Shown piece after piece: positions 24,930 to 36,850 of a DNA stretch of 64,000 nucleotides (position 1 is the first letter of the stretch; every line of letters starts with the position of its first letter). A program made the translations under genes and the position numbers. A model generated the notes under the pieces. The model ran no database searches, was not told the origin of the DNA, and saw only the letters and a list, made by a program, of their open reading frames with translations. This DNA is from Owenia fusiformis (taxonomy: Eukaryota > Annelida > Polychaeta > Sabellida > Oweniidae): positions 36,051,366 to 36,115,365 of the forward strand of contig CAIIXF020000001.1 in assembly GCA_903813345.2 (NCBI GenBank). The letters are read 5' to 3'.

Positions 24930-25237
24930 GTAAGTAATACATTTTATCACTATGCTATTAGGTATGTTTTCTTTGAAATTGGTCAGAATGACCACATTTA
25001 TCGAACCCGAACCTGTTCACTGAATCTTTGGTTCGTATTAATGCGCAAGGATTTTACTAGTTAAGTGTTAAGAGGATTCTTAGTTCAGGGTAATGCTCAA
25101 GTAAAGGGTTCTGCTGATGTAGTGTTAGAAGGTTGTGTCTTATAATGGCACGAGATGTGCTATTGATTTTGGGAATATTATAAAGATCTTTTGTATAATA
25201 GGTTATGTATGCTAAAAGTTGAAATATTAATTTTAAT

Positions 25238-25420
25238 GCACTGTAAAACCTGTATATCCGGACACTTGGCTAATCTGAACACCTCCCCATCTGAACATAT
25301 TTTTCGGTCACATTTTCCTTCAATTGAATCCCATGTTAAAGTAAAAAAACCTTGAAATGTAAACACCTCCCAATTTGAACAGTGAACAGTCATATTTGAA
25401 AAATTAATCTGTCTAACCTG
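25238..25420 (+). mobile_element. Possible pogo/Tigger-like end remnant
   Basis: 'actgtaaaacctgtatatcc' followed by 'ggacacttgg' resembles the pogo/Tigger terminal form (CAGT-AAACCTG-TAT-xxCCGGAC). 'ctgaacacctcccc' and 'gtaaacacctccca' repeat inside. 'ctgtctaacctgaaaac' at 25409 could be a decayed opposite end. No transposase is left. Confidence 0.3.
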
Positions 25421-27202
25421 AAAACTTTTCATAAAATATCATGTTTCATACGAAATTGCTCAAACATTTCTAATCATAATAGGTCTTTTATTTCTAGCAT
25501 GACTAAATTCATTTGGATCAAACTTATCATATATTGTCAGGAGAACTAAAAAATTTTTTGAGAATGTGTTCAAATTTCTTCAAAATCCAAAATCTCACGA
25601 ATGCAAAATCTGCAAAATGTGAATCCGATCTGGTCCCAATGGTGTTAGGTTTTTTGTTTATGTATCAGAATCCTTTTCATTATCAAAATTGTTTTTAATT
25701 TACCTATTCAGAAGGTGTAAATTACCACAATAGTAGCTTATATACCACAGGGAAGTAAGATGCTTTTGCTATGAGTACCTAGGGTAGGGGTTACATATAA
25801 ACAGGCCTGTCCTATAAATAACTTGACAATTCCTTCTGGCTTTTAGTCTGAGAGCAGTATAATGTACTCCAGGGAGTATGTATTATCACCCTGGTCAACA
25901 TAACTTCAAAGCAATTTCAAACTTCAATTAGTCATCTAAAAACAGTTGTGTGCTCATGAGTGTCCCAATTATGCCCTGCAATTTCAATCTAACCCATTAC
26001 TAGTGACATTGTGATCTCCAAAGTATTAAAGCAATTATGCTTGCGCCTACTTGGAATTTAGAAAAGAGGCTTGCGCCCACTTAAAAATACTATTGTCTTG
26101 AAAAAAATTTGCACCCACCTGAAAAATTATAAAAATATTTCTTGGGTCTTCAGATGTACTGTCCAACTACATTGAAGTACATATCAATGTTGATTGTCAT
26201 TTTCCTGATGATTATAAGGAAAACTGGTGTGACTAGTTGTGTTGCCATTTTGGAGGTAGAATTTTCTGAATCATATTTTATTTCATGACAAACATCACCG
26301 AGGATGTCTTCAAAACTGATAAACAAAAAAAAGGCTCACTTTTTGATTTAGGCTCACCATTTTGAAAATATAGGCCTATTTTGGACAATTGTGAGGATCA
26401 AAGCCATTTTTAGGGCCAACATAAAAAATATTCACCAGTGTTTTATGGAGCGATCATGTTACTTAAAGCAGATGTTATATATACTTCTAGTATAGGTTCA
26501 GCTTGAGCTTTAATCTTGCATGAGTTATTCTTGATCTGATTTTTCTTTACTGTGTTTTGAAACATAATAGTATTATCAGAGGGATGGGGAGATAGCAAAC
26601 AAATAGAAATACCTTAAACTGATGCAATGTAATTAAAACCAGGTATATTGGAATATGTAGAGATTTCATGTAAGTTCTCACATCATTAGAGATCATGAAC
26701 AATGTTATTGTATGTCCAGTCCTATGCTGAACTAGCCTTTGAGTGTTACAGATGATTTTTCAGTTTTGATGTTGATAATATTTTAAGAATCTCAAGTATA
26801 GCTAAAAGCTATATTGGGAGAATGTATAATAAATGTGCTTTAAAGCAGAAATTGTAATGCATGTTTTCTGAACTCCATTTTCTCATTGGAGATCAAAGTA
26901 TTAAGAGTAAGAAGATGAGTATGGAGATCCTATTACATGTTGAAAGTATAATAGCTAAATTGTCTGAGTCTCAAGAACCTTAAGTTGGTACAAATAGGTA
27001 AAACATTGTTTCCTAAAATTATCACAGGGTAAATCTCTTGCCAAAGTAATTGGTATGTGTCCTCTTATATTATGATTACAGCAAGTCTTAAAGAGTGCTA
27101 TTACCTGGATACCTGGACATCCCTGTCACAGGTGACAATTGGGACTTAGAGCAGTGCTATTAATGATACTTATTGGTGCAATTAGATAACTTATTGTTTG
27201 CC
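25421..27202. other. No gene recognised
   Basis: AT-rich DNA. At 26039-26125 'gcgcccactt' and 'tgcacccacctga' recur three times and match motifs in the MITE at 45400-45589, so a decayed relative may lie here. Nothing else is supported. Confidence 0.45.
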
Positions 27203-27292
27203 ATTGGATATACTAATTAATTGTGTGTCATTGGATATAATAATTAATTGTGTGTCATTGGATATAATAATAAATATGTGTCATTGAATATT
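27203..27292 (+). repeat. 27-bp tandem repeat, about 3 copies
   Basis: 'attggatataataattaatt' plus 'gtgtgtc' repeats three times, ending in a partial diverged unit. It is short and non-coding. Confidence 0.85.
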
Positions 27293-28662
27293 ATTTACCA
27301 CTTTACCAAAATATTCCTCACACTAGGTGGGGTTAGTTGTCATACCTCTCCACATTCATTTATTATTGGATAGAATAGCATAGGGGTATAGAATAGATGA
27401 ACTATAACATCCCTAAGTGGTTAAAGTGATTGTATTTATATTGATCTAAGCTTCCATATAGCTCCTGCCAGGGTAACATTTAAGGTAAGGTGAAATTGTT
27501 ATTCAATTGCAATTGCATTATGTATCCTACATTTTCATGTATGAATAATGAAAGTAAGAGGAATCTTGATGAAAATGCATGTTTGAGTAGAATTAAGACC
27601 TGTGAAACTACAGAATTCAAGTGATTTACTGGTTTCTGCAATCTATGAATAAGAATTTGCAAAAGCATGGAGTTCATTGGCATTTTGATGAGATGTCATT
27701 TGCAAGTTTGATTTGATTATAGCAGCTGGTTAAAGGCTTAGACTGAAAGACTCATGGATACAATGTAGAATGGGTACAGCATTACTGTTTCTCTTTAGGT
27801 GAAATATACTGTACATTGTTATTATGATCTGGAATTATTGAATTTTTGATTTATCAAAACATTAGATGAGATTTCGTCATTGAAAACTGACACAAAACAT
27901 AAATCTTGTTATTTATTTACATTCAAAACTTTTTTCGAAAACCCAATCAGATTTTTAGAAAAGCTGTTTCGAAATGTTTCATTCTTTGCAGTGGAGAATC
28001 CTATGTCAATAACATTTATGACTTTTTTGTTCTCACTTTGTTTTCCATGTCACTGTCATTGTTAAGGTTATATGCATTAATAATATACAATGTATTTTAA
28101 CTTGATTGCAATTAAAAGTCAACCTTGATTTTGTTTATTCAGGATGTGTGTTATTGATTACTGACTGGACAATTCTGTCATTATTTGGTCAGTTAATTCA
28201 ATTTGTAGTTGATGGGCGACTATGTAAATAAGGTGCTCAACCCATCATACTAGCAAGCAGTGCAGTCTTTTATGTATAAGATGTAGGGAATTGAAGAGAA
28301 GGTTTTGTACTTCTGAAGAATTAACTTTTGTTTTCTATCCAAGGATTTCATCATTCAAGATAAGGTTAACTCTCTGTGAGCATCTATGGATTCAGTATCT
28401 TTCATCAGTTCTTAAACCTTTGATTGCATTACTCTCGGGACAAGTAGTGCTACATGCTGTTGTTCATCCACTCTTTTAGTATTATCTTTCTATCTTTTAT
28501 TAAGTCACTTTGTAGTCTGGATGATTTCACTGGATGCACCTGTGGTCTGTCAAATTTCAATAACATGTGTATCAATGCAGATATGCAACATCTAACTTCA
28601 TTAGACACATATAGGAATAATAGCCCCACTGATTTCAGGTTTTCCATGAAACATGTTTATTG

Positions 28663-28854
28663 CAGGCCCGTAGCCAGGGGGGGTTCGGGGGGTTCGGGCG
28701 AATCCCCCCTGGCCAAAATTTCTTTCAAAATCATGCAGTTTTTCACCATTCTGACTATTTCTTGAGTGATTTTTGGCCAAATTTGCCAAAGTGAACCCCC
28801 CTAGAATTTTTTGGAAAAGTGAACACCCCTTGGAAAATTCTGGCTACGGGCCTG
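28663..28854 (+). mobile_element. hAT-like MITE, copy 1 (CAGGCCCGTAGCCAG ends)
   Basis: It starts CAGGCCCGTAGCCAG and ends CTGGCTACGGGCCTG, exact 15-bp inverse ends 192 bp apart. A perfect 5-bp direct repeat TATTG flanks it (28658-28662 and 28855-28859). The interior has G-rich and C-rich blocks ('gggggggttcgggg', 'gaaccccccctag'). CAG ends with 5-bp duplications fit hAT subgroups with short target sites. The second copy at 53440-53624 is in the opposite orientation. There is no coding sequence; a frame across it is incidental. Confidence 0.9.
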
Positions 28855-28965
28855 TATTGTATCATCAATATCAAACTTAATTCTCAACAAATAGACCAAA
28901 TTGTTGTTTAGTTTGGTGCAAGGTGATTTTTAAATTCCATATTGGCTGTTGCTCCATGTTATTCT

Positions 28966-29996
28966 CATGGTAGCAGCTAGATTCTAACAGTTACAGGTAT
29001 GTTCTAGTGGTAGCAGCTAATTTCTAATGGAAGCAGCTAGATTCTAACAGTAGCAGCTATGTCCTAAAGGCAGCAGCTAAGTTCTAATGGTAGCAACTAG
29101 GTTTTCACAGAAGCAGCTAGGTTAAAATGCTTGTGGCTAGGTTTATAGTAGCAGCTTGGCTCTAACAAAAGTAGCTATGATCTAACAGCAGCAGCTATGT
29201 TTTATCAATAGCAGCTAGGTTCTAATAGTAGCAGCTATGTTTTAACAGTAGCAGCTATGTTCTTATAGTAGCAGCTATGTTCTAAGAGTAGCAGCTATGT
29301 TTTAACAGTAGCAGCTATGTTCTAATAGTAGCAGCTATGTTCTAACAGTAGCAGCTAGGTTCTAATAGTACCAGCTCTGTTCTAATAGTACCAGCTATGT
29401 TCTAATAGTAGCAGCTATGTTCTAACAGTAGCAGCTATGTTCTAATAGTACCAGCTATGTTCTTATAGTAGCAGCTATGTTCTAATAGTACCAGCTATGT
29501 TCTAACAGTAGCAGCTATGTTCTAATAGTACCAGCTATGTTCTAAGAGTAGCAGCTATGTTCTAACAGTAGCAGCTATGTTCTAATAGTACCAGCTATGT
29601 TCTAAGAGTAGCAGCTAGGTTCTAATAGTACCAGCTATGTTCTAATAGTAGCAGCTATGTTCTAACAGTAGCAGCTATGTTCTAATAGTACCAGCTATGT
29701 TCTAAGAGTAGCAGCTATGTTCTAAGAGTAGCAGCTAGGTTCTAATAGTACCAGCTCTGTTCTAATAGTAGCAGCTATGTTCTAATAGTACCAGCTCTGT
29801 TCTAATAGTAGCAGCTATGTTCCAACAGTAGCAGCTATGTTCTAATAGTACCAGCTCTGTTCTAAGAGTACCAGCTATGTTCTAATAGTACCAGCTCTGT
29901 TCTAAGAGTAGCAGCTAGGTTCTAATAGTACCAGCTATGTTCTAACAGTAGCAGCTATGTCCTAACAGTAGCAGCTATGTTCTAATAGTAACAGCT
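28966..29996 (+). repeat. 20-bp minisatellite (tagcagctatgttctaatag)n, ~51 units
   Basis: From 29221 to 29996 every unit is exactly 20 bp with no indel over about 39 units. The left 250 bp is diverged and irregular. Variation is confined to a few columns: taa(t/c/g), (g/c)cagct and ta(t/g)gt or tctgt. The 'ccagct' variant almost always follows 'taata'. Homogeneous centre and decayed edge fit unequal exchange. Each unit has an AluI site. It is not coding. Confidence 0.97.
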
Positions 29997-31514
29997 TAGT
30001 TATACCTATTTATTGACTTCAAGACCAGGAGTAGAACGCATGTTTCAGATTGGGCAGCAAGTGGCTAATATTGAACAGCTGCATTCTCTATGTTTTGAGG
30101 AATATTGAGTCATTGACCTCAACTAATTAATGAAAAATATGTTACTTGACTTCCAGAAAACTCATTTAGAGGTCAGACTTGGTAGATTGAATCTGGGAAA
30201 ATTATTCTGTTTTATATTCATTCACTGTAATGAATGTGTCTGGATGTATATATCAAATCCCAAAAAAAGATTTCATCAAAGACTTTGATTTGTAATATTA
30301 ATCAAGTTCTTCATGTTCAAATATAAATTGCTTTATTGACAGGATCATTCCCACCCTTTTCAATTGTACGGTTTTGCTTCTCTAAAAATACCCTAATCTT
30401 TACTACTGACTAAAACTCTGGACCTCAGGGTAGATTACTAAGGGACATTTATATTAGGATGCATGAACTGGAAGGCCATCTAGAATTTAGAACTTCAAGT
30501 CAAAATGTTTTTTTAGAGAACAAAATTCTCTATTTTTTGTTATTATCTAATCTTACACCTACCCTATTGAGGTGATAAATATAAGTAAAGGTTTAAGAAA
30601 CCTCTTGACACAAAAGGTATAAGATGTAAAAAGGTAAAGTTTTAAAAAATGAGGTATACAATTCTTGAAAAACATGATATATAAGGGATTGAGGGACCCC
30701 TAATTACCCCCTCCCTTAATTGCCAATAGAAAAACATTGATTTAACTCAAGCTTTCTAAAAGACAATTTATAAAGAGTTAGTTTACAATTGTTTAAGTTG
30801 ACAGAATTCATTACAGAATGATCTATATTGTCATCAAATTCCTCCTAGCTTCGTTGCATTTTGTACTGTCACTATGACAAACGCTTTATTGTGTAATCAA
30901 TCTCTCTTGTTATGTTAGGAAAGGTTTCTTAAATTACTAAGAGATCATGTCATTGTGTTCGATATCTTATCATATAGTAATTGTACATTACCATAAGCTT
31001 GGGAATTGCTAAAATATTCACTCTTGATATAAAGGATGGAAGACGTCCATTTGGATTATTTGAGATGAGCGTCATGTGATTAGTCATGTTATGTCAGACA
31101 TTTTTGTTGCTCTAGATAAATTCTCCCTTGTAAAGTCAGTCATTGCTTATTTCCTCATTTTCAATGCCAATTACTGACATGTTTGAGATGACTTCACTTA
31201 CTATTCAATTCTTGATATCTTAATGATATTTTTGGATTGGAATCATGCTAATAGAAACCATATTCTCTCATTAGGGGCTTTAATGATAGGCCCATTGGAG
31301 GGTTTGACTCCTTGTGATTTATAACTTTGTTGATTAAATCGGTAAGACTTATGATGAACGATTTTATTGATCATAACTTTTTTGACAGTTTATTTTCCTG
31401 ACGCCAGATTAAAATATAAGATTTCTGGCCAGCATGGGAAATGATTTCAAGTTTCCTGTTTTCTGCACAAAGATAAAATATGAGTTTTGAGTTGAATTTG
31501 CAGTTTTATTATTA
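29997..31514. other. No feature recognised
   Basis: AT-rich unique-looking sequence downstream of the minisatellite. I found no repeat ends, paired splice sites or protein similarity. Confidence 0.5.
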
Positions 31515-31830
31515 TCTCTCTGGTTTGGTAGTTGTGTGGTAATAATCCGGTGTTTGGTGGTTGGTGTTTGTTGTCTGGTGGTTGGCATCTGTAACAAAGT
31601 CAGATGGTGAAATTTTGCATGTTAATGTTTTATTTTTAATATATTGTTTATGGTTTAATTTCAGTAATTCTATGAGATTCTTGATTTTTTGTCATCACGA
31701 CAAGTGTTACCACCAACTTTTTTTGAGGACTGCGGTCGATGTTCGGCATCGGGTGGTCAGTGTCTGTAACAAATGACATCTGTAACAAATGGCAGGTGAT
31801 GATATTTTGCATGTTAATGCCTTGTGTACA
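31515..31830 (+). mobile_element. Two deletion remnants of the family-i element
   Basis: At 31540-31630 'ggtggttggcatctgtaaca' runs straight into 'gatggtgaaattttgcatgt'. At 31727-31816 'cggtcgatgttcggcatc' leads to 'gtctgtaacaaatgacatct' and then 'gatattttgcatgttaatgc'. Both join the left-end G-rich segment of family i directly to its right end, with the tandem core gone. No coding capacity. Confidence 0.65.
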
Positions 31831-33105
31831 TATATTTTAAATTAAAAAAATCAGTGAACTTTATTTAAATATAATTTAATAATACATATATAAATAAATG
31901 ACAGTATCTGTATTACCTAAATGTTCCTGGCTAATATGGACTTTTATGTGACTTTTGGTGCAGTTAGAGACCTATGTCAGACATATTTGAATAGTAATCT
32001 GAAGGAAACCAGGACCTTTATTTTAGCTAATTGTGCTATAGATCATCGGAAATTATATCAAAGATATCAATTTATTTTTAGGCAATCAAAGATAAACGAA
32101 TTTTGGTTTCCATGATGTTAAGAAAATCTATTTTAGTTCTACTTTTGTAGCGCTTGGATGAGATCGTCCAAAATCAGTGATGCGTGTAACAAAGTATTTT
32201 TCTTACATAGAACTTGTCTACTAGTGTATTTTTCATCCAAATATGTCTAATAAAATCAATTTAGGATGTGGTAACTAGATTCCAGTTTGGCTAAGAGGGA
32301 CAAGTATTTTAGCTGTTGAAGTACTTCTGCTTATTTGTTTTTATCGACCCAATTTTTCGGGGAATTGAATTGAAATTCTTGACCTGAAATAGATTAAGCA
32401 AATGAATTTTTTATAGTCAGCTTGACATGCTTTGAGCTTCTTTCTTCAGGTTCTAAATATTATATGTATGTTTGATAACGTGACATGATACTGTAGTTTG
32501 CCACTGTTGGCTCAATTCAAATTACAATTCGAAAACTAGGAAAAGAAGCACGAGGACAGCTGTCTGTAAGCATGAATTACAATAAAATTTTTACCGTCTC
32601 TTTTCTATGCTATACCTTTAATTTTGGTGATATGGTGTTATTGTTTGAAGCCTCTGCATGAATGTATGTAGGAAGAATGTGTGATAAATGTTGCTTTTGT
32701 AGCTTTCCTATATCAAAAATAGGGCAGGATGCTTCTTATGACCACGGGTGGTGGTTACAGAAACTAGGTAACGCAGAGGTAAATTCTAAGCGATGTTTAT
32801 TTATTTAGAGATTTGCAATCAGGCCAGCTATCTTGCTCACTTCAGCTTTCAGATAGAAACTTCACATCAGGGAGTAAGAAATAACAGAATTCTTTTTAGA
32901 ATTAAAGTTTTAGCATTTCCATTGCTATTATGCTTTTGAAGAAATATATTGATGTAAATATGGGGAGATTCTATTTAATTGTTTCAATGAAGGTTCATTT
33001 TTTATGGAAATAGTTTGTCAGGTATGAATAAATCATGGTTTCAATGTTCTTTTGATCACAAATAGTTTATTAAGTATTTAGTTTATAATAGTCAAGATTC
33101 TGTTT
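31831..33105. other. No feature recognised
   Basis: AT-rich sequence. A 64-codon open frame at 31921-32115 has no recognisable motif or flanking splice signals. Confidence 0.5.
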
Positions 33106-33107
33106 AT

Positions 33108-33601
33108 GGCCTAGTCACATAGCCCGGCCGATGAGGTTCCGATGAGCCAGCGATGCAATTTTCACCGAACTCGGCCGAACACCGGCCGGACACCGGCCGG
33201 ACATCCGTGGTGTTTGTTGCTTAAAACCGCATCGGTGGCAGCTCGGTGAAATTTTAACTTCGGAGTTAAATTTCACCGGGCTCTCACCAAGCTCCCTCAT
33301 CGCAGCCCCATTGTAACCACATCAGAACACACGTCGGCCGGTGCACGGCCGAGTATCGGTCGGTGTCCCGTGCATCTGAGACAACCAGAGGACGAGGTTT
33401 TTTTAACGGACACCGGCCGAGCTCCGACCGAGCTCCGGCCGATGTGGGACAGAGCCTTGGAAAGTATAGTACCTGAAGATGTCCGGACGGAGTCCGTTCA
33501 CGTCACCGAGCTCTGTTTCCGATGAGGAGAGCTCGGTGGCACCAAAAAAATCCACCGAGCTCTACCGATGCCGGACATCGGCCGGGCTATGTGACTAGGC
33601 C
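33108..33601 (+). mobile_element. GC-rich 494-bp MITE, copy 1
   Basis: It begins GGCCTAGTCACATAGCCCGG and ends with the exact inverse over 26 bp. 'at' lies on both outer sides, so the ends may be ATGGCC/GGCCAT or a 2-bp AT duplication. The interior is built of CACCGAGCTC, GAGCTCGGTG and CGGCCGG motifs and is CpG-rich in AT-rich DNA. It differs from the copy at 35418 by five substitutions and no indel. Three of these are CpG changed to TpG or CpA in this copy. A 61-codon minus-strand frame common to both copies is incidental. The superfamily is unknown. Confidence 0.88.
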
Positions 33602-33879
33602 ATTAATCCCTATGCAAAACTCAGTTATTTTATCTCTAGATAAAAAGAATAATGTTATGCTACAAGACACTCATGGAACGTAAATATTTATGTCCAGATT
33701 GATCTGTGTGAAATTGATTGTCACAATTGTATTTCCACTGTCTTAGTTTGATTGACGCAGAGATTTACATTGTAAGAGTAATCGTTATCCAGCCTAGGCA
33801 AAATTATAAAGATTTTCTTTTTGTTTGGAATAACAATGTCTAATACACTCGACTGTTTCTATACCTAATTACATACATT

Positions 33880-33965
33880 TTGGTCTCAAATGACCATATC
33901 AATAGAAATGACCATAAGAATTGAAATGACCATAAAAATGGAAATGACCATAAAAATGGACAGGT
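33880..33965 (+). repeat. 18-bp tandem repeat (aaatgaccataaaaatgg)
   Basis: Four to five units, the last two identical and the first diverged. Non-coding. Confidence 0.85.
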
Positions 33966-35417
33966 GGACTGTATTCTTGTTTTTGTAATTCTGTTTTGTG
34001 CTGCAATCATGAATCAATGACATCATTATGTATTCCATGAATAAGGTGATAATAAGCTTATGTGAAGTGATACTTTGAGCAGTTTTGATGATTTTTTAGT
34101 GAAGATCTTGAATTTACCTGATTTTGAGGTTGATAAGCAAAGGGCGGTTTTATCAATTCATTTTAAGTCCGTTAATAGACTTGTATTATAATTACAATAC
34201 CGCATATTGGTAATTTTAGAGAAATCAAAATCCGAGAAAAAAGCATTTTACAGGAAAATCAAAACATAATTCTTTTTGGCCTGGCCTGAAAGTATCGCAA
34301 CAGATTTTGGCTATTTTCTGAGGATTTAAACAGGTGCATATGTTAGATCAATGCATTACCTCCAGGGAAAGCACTCATAGAGATGATAAATGATTTCGAC
34401 TTTGAGACAGGGAAGATGCAAATAACCCACCCACATGTTTATTCTGAAATGTTGTTATGATTTTCAACCCCTTCCACCCCTACTTTTTAATTTTTGTTGC
34501 ATTAATATATTGCATTTTGACACACAGTAGACCCCTTTAAAGGAATAAGTGATTCTTTTGGGGGTTTTAAAGATATCCATTATGGGTGTCCAAAATTAGC
34601 TGAAAGCAATGGATCGTATGAGTTTTCCATATAGGAAAATAACATGGGAAATATTGTTTTTCACTTTATCACTTCAACATATGACTGTCCGAAATCTGCG
34701 ATACTTTCCCTCCTCCTTTGATGATCATTTCTGAAAGAAAGGATGTATGTTGAGCCTTTGAACTTAGATGCATATCAGCATTAGGCTCTGCTCTACTGAT
34801 GATTGTTGTCTGATATAGTAGCTCAGAACAAGCTCTCATTTACATGGGTCTACTTACCTCTTGACTAACTCAAAAATGACTTTGAAACTCTAAGTGACGA
34901 AAAAATCTGTCACAAAATTGTTCACTAAAATTGCTCTTATTCGAACAATTTTCATCCAATTTACACAAAAATTGTTTTGAAATATGTAGACATGATCTCT
35001 GCCGTCTAATTTTACTAAGTTGAGCATCTAAAGTTGTAAAGGTATGTAGTAAAATGTCAAAAGGTGGCAAAAATGAAAAATTCTTGGGTTTCAACCAATT
35101 TTAGAGCCTGGAATTCAAGAGGTTAATAGCCAGCCGTGTTTTCTTGTGTCTGTGCTCTCGACTACATGCATAAAGTACATTTATAAAACAAAGATCATGT
35201 GTCTGATATATTTTGACATTTTCATATCCTCTTATATATCTTAACTGCAATATTTACTGTTGCAAATCTGTTCTTATGCTTATGTTGCATATCATTCACA
35301 TTTTTCATTCAGGCATCATTGAGATATGATTTCATAAACATCTGCAATTCAAGATATGATATCATTAAAATCTGAAATTATACAGCATTATTTTTCAACA
35401 GTTTTTCAGATCCTAAT
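33966..35417. other. No gene recognised
   Basis: AT-rich spacer between the two 494-bp MITE copies. A minus-strand donor-like site (CAAGAG|gtaagtag, about 34858) has no convincing acceptor. Short frames are unremarkable. Confidence 0.5.
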
Positions 35418-35911
35418 GGCCTAGTCACATAGCCCGGCCGATGAGGTTCCGATGAGCCAGCGATGCAATTTTCACCGAACTCGGCCGAACACCGGCCGGA
35501 CACCGGCCGGACATCCGTGGCGTTTGTTGCTTAAAACCGCATCGGTGGCAGCTCGGTGAAATTTTAACTTCGGAGTTAAATTTCACCGGGCTCTCACCGA
35601 GCTCCCTCATCGCAGCCCCATCGTAACCACATCAGAACACACGTCGGCCGGTGAACGGCCGAGTATCGGTCGGTGTCCCGTGCATCTGAGACAACCAGAG
35701 GACGAGGTTTTTTTAACGGACACCGGCCGAGCTCCGACCGAGCTCCGGCCGATGTGGGACAGAGCCTTGGAAAGTATAGTACCTGAAGATGTCCGGACGG
35801 AGTCCGTTCACGTCACCGAGCTCTGCTTCCGATGAGGAGAGCTCGGTGGCACCAAAAAAATCCACCGAGCTCTACCGATGCCGGACATCGGCCGGGCTAT
35901 GTGACTAGGCC
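35418..35911 (+). mobile_element. GC-rich 494-bp MITE, copy 2
   Basis: Same length, orientation and 26-bp inverted ends as the copy 2310 bp upstream, with 'at' outside each end. Differing positions (copy 1/copy 2) are 33211/35521 T/C, 33289/35599 A/G, 33312/35622 T/C, 33344/35654 C/A and 33515/35825 T/C. This copy keeps the CpG at the first three. Outer flanks differ from copy 1, so separate insertion is more likely than segmental duplication. Confidence 0.88.
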
Positions 35912-36261
35912 ATAACATACTAAAAGCATGGTTAAGATAATTCAGTATTTTAATAAATGAGTCTGATATCATTTATTTGGAGGTTACCTAGGAAACATAA
36001 GTTTACTAATATCTGTCAGTTAGAATTGATCAAATGATTGATTGATCCAATCATTGGTTTGTTCATTGGCCAAGGGCGCTTACTTAACCCCTGGCATATA
36101 AATTCTGAATATATGAATATTGGCTTTCATGACCCATATTCTAATTCAGCAAGGCCAGTAAATTATTATTTTCCTGACTGCTCTGTACTTTATAGTTTTC
36201 ATCATCAAACTTCTCAATACTGTACATGTCATAAGTGCAACAGACAGATGTTGTACCTGCC

Positions 36262-36850
36262 ATATATGTTACATTGTGCCAGATTTGCAATCACATGTTG
36301 CATTTTGTCAATATGTAGTCGCATGGTATATGCGAGGCTTATGTTATAGGATGTTTTAGATATCGGGTATATCCTGAGGGAAATATGGATATTTTACTGA
36401 GGCAGGTCTGAGGTAAGATATCATATTTACCGAGGGATATACCCCATATTCAAAACCGAGAACTAATTTATCCTATGGCAAGTGAGGCTTTACAATTGAA
36501 TTTTTGAGGACACCCATAGCTATAGCATGATATTCTAACAAATTGACTGTTTCTATACTGAACTAAAACAATTTTCCAGGAATATAAGAGCGTGATATAT
36601 ATAGCAGGAGATATATATACGTCCCGCTCCTCCAAGATATCATTTCTTTATCCTGCTGGACCTGAAACCCGACTGCTATTTACCTGAAACCTCACTTGTC
36701 ATAGGATAATATGCCATATTTGCAGTCAAATGTTGCATTATGCCAATATGTAGTCACATAGTACATTTTGCCAGATTTGCAGTCACATGTTACATTGTGC
36801 CAAATTTGCCAGATTGGCCGTCAAATGTTGCATTCTGCCAGTTTAGCATC
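36262..36850 (+). repeat. ~56-bp tandem repeat interrupted by a foldback element
   Basis: Units carrying 'tgccagatttgcagtcacat' and 'gccaatatgtagtcacat' lie at 36270-36326 and resume at 36712-36850. The intervening 385 bp is unrelated and self-complementary, so it inserted into a pre-existing array. Confidence 0.75.
36345..36709. mobile_element. Foldback/MITE element (TTATCCTATGGCAAGTGAGG ends)
   Basis: TTATCCTATGGCAAGTGAGG at 36468 faces CCTCACTTGTCATAGGATAA ending at 36709. A second nested inverted pair, 'gggtatatcctgagg' and 'cgagggatataccc', lies at 36377-36443. The outer left boundary may be the 'tataggat' near 36345. The ends resemble those of the element at 62202-62464. Non-coding. 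Confidence 0.65.

Noticed and set aside
28454-28765. 103-codon frame at 28.5 kb and 90-codon frame at 53357-53629
   Set aside because: Their C-terminal parts match each other only because both run through copies of the same hAT-type MITE.
28966-29996. Possible CRISPR array
   Set aside because: Units of 20 bp abut with no spacers and the genome is eukaryotic. It is a minisatellite.
33115-33300. 61-codon minus-strand frame, identical in both 494-bp copies (also at 35425-35610)
   Set aside because: It lies inside a GC-rich MITE and identity simply reflects recent copying. There is no start context, homology or splice support.
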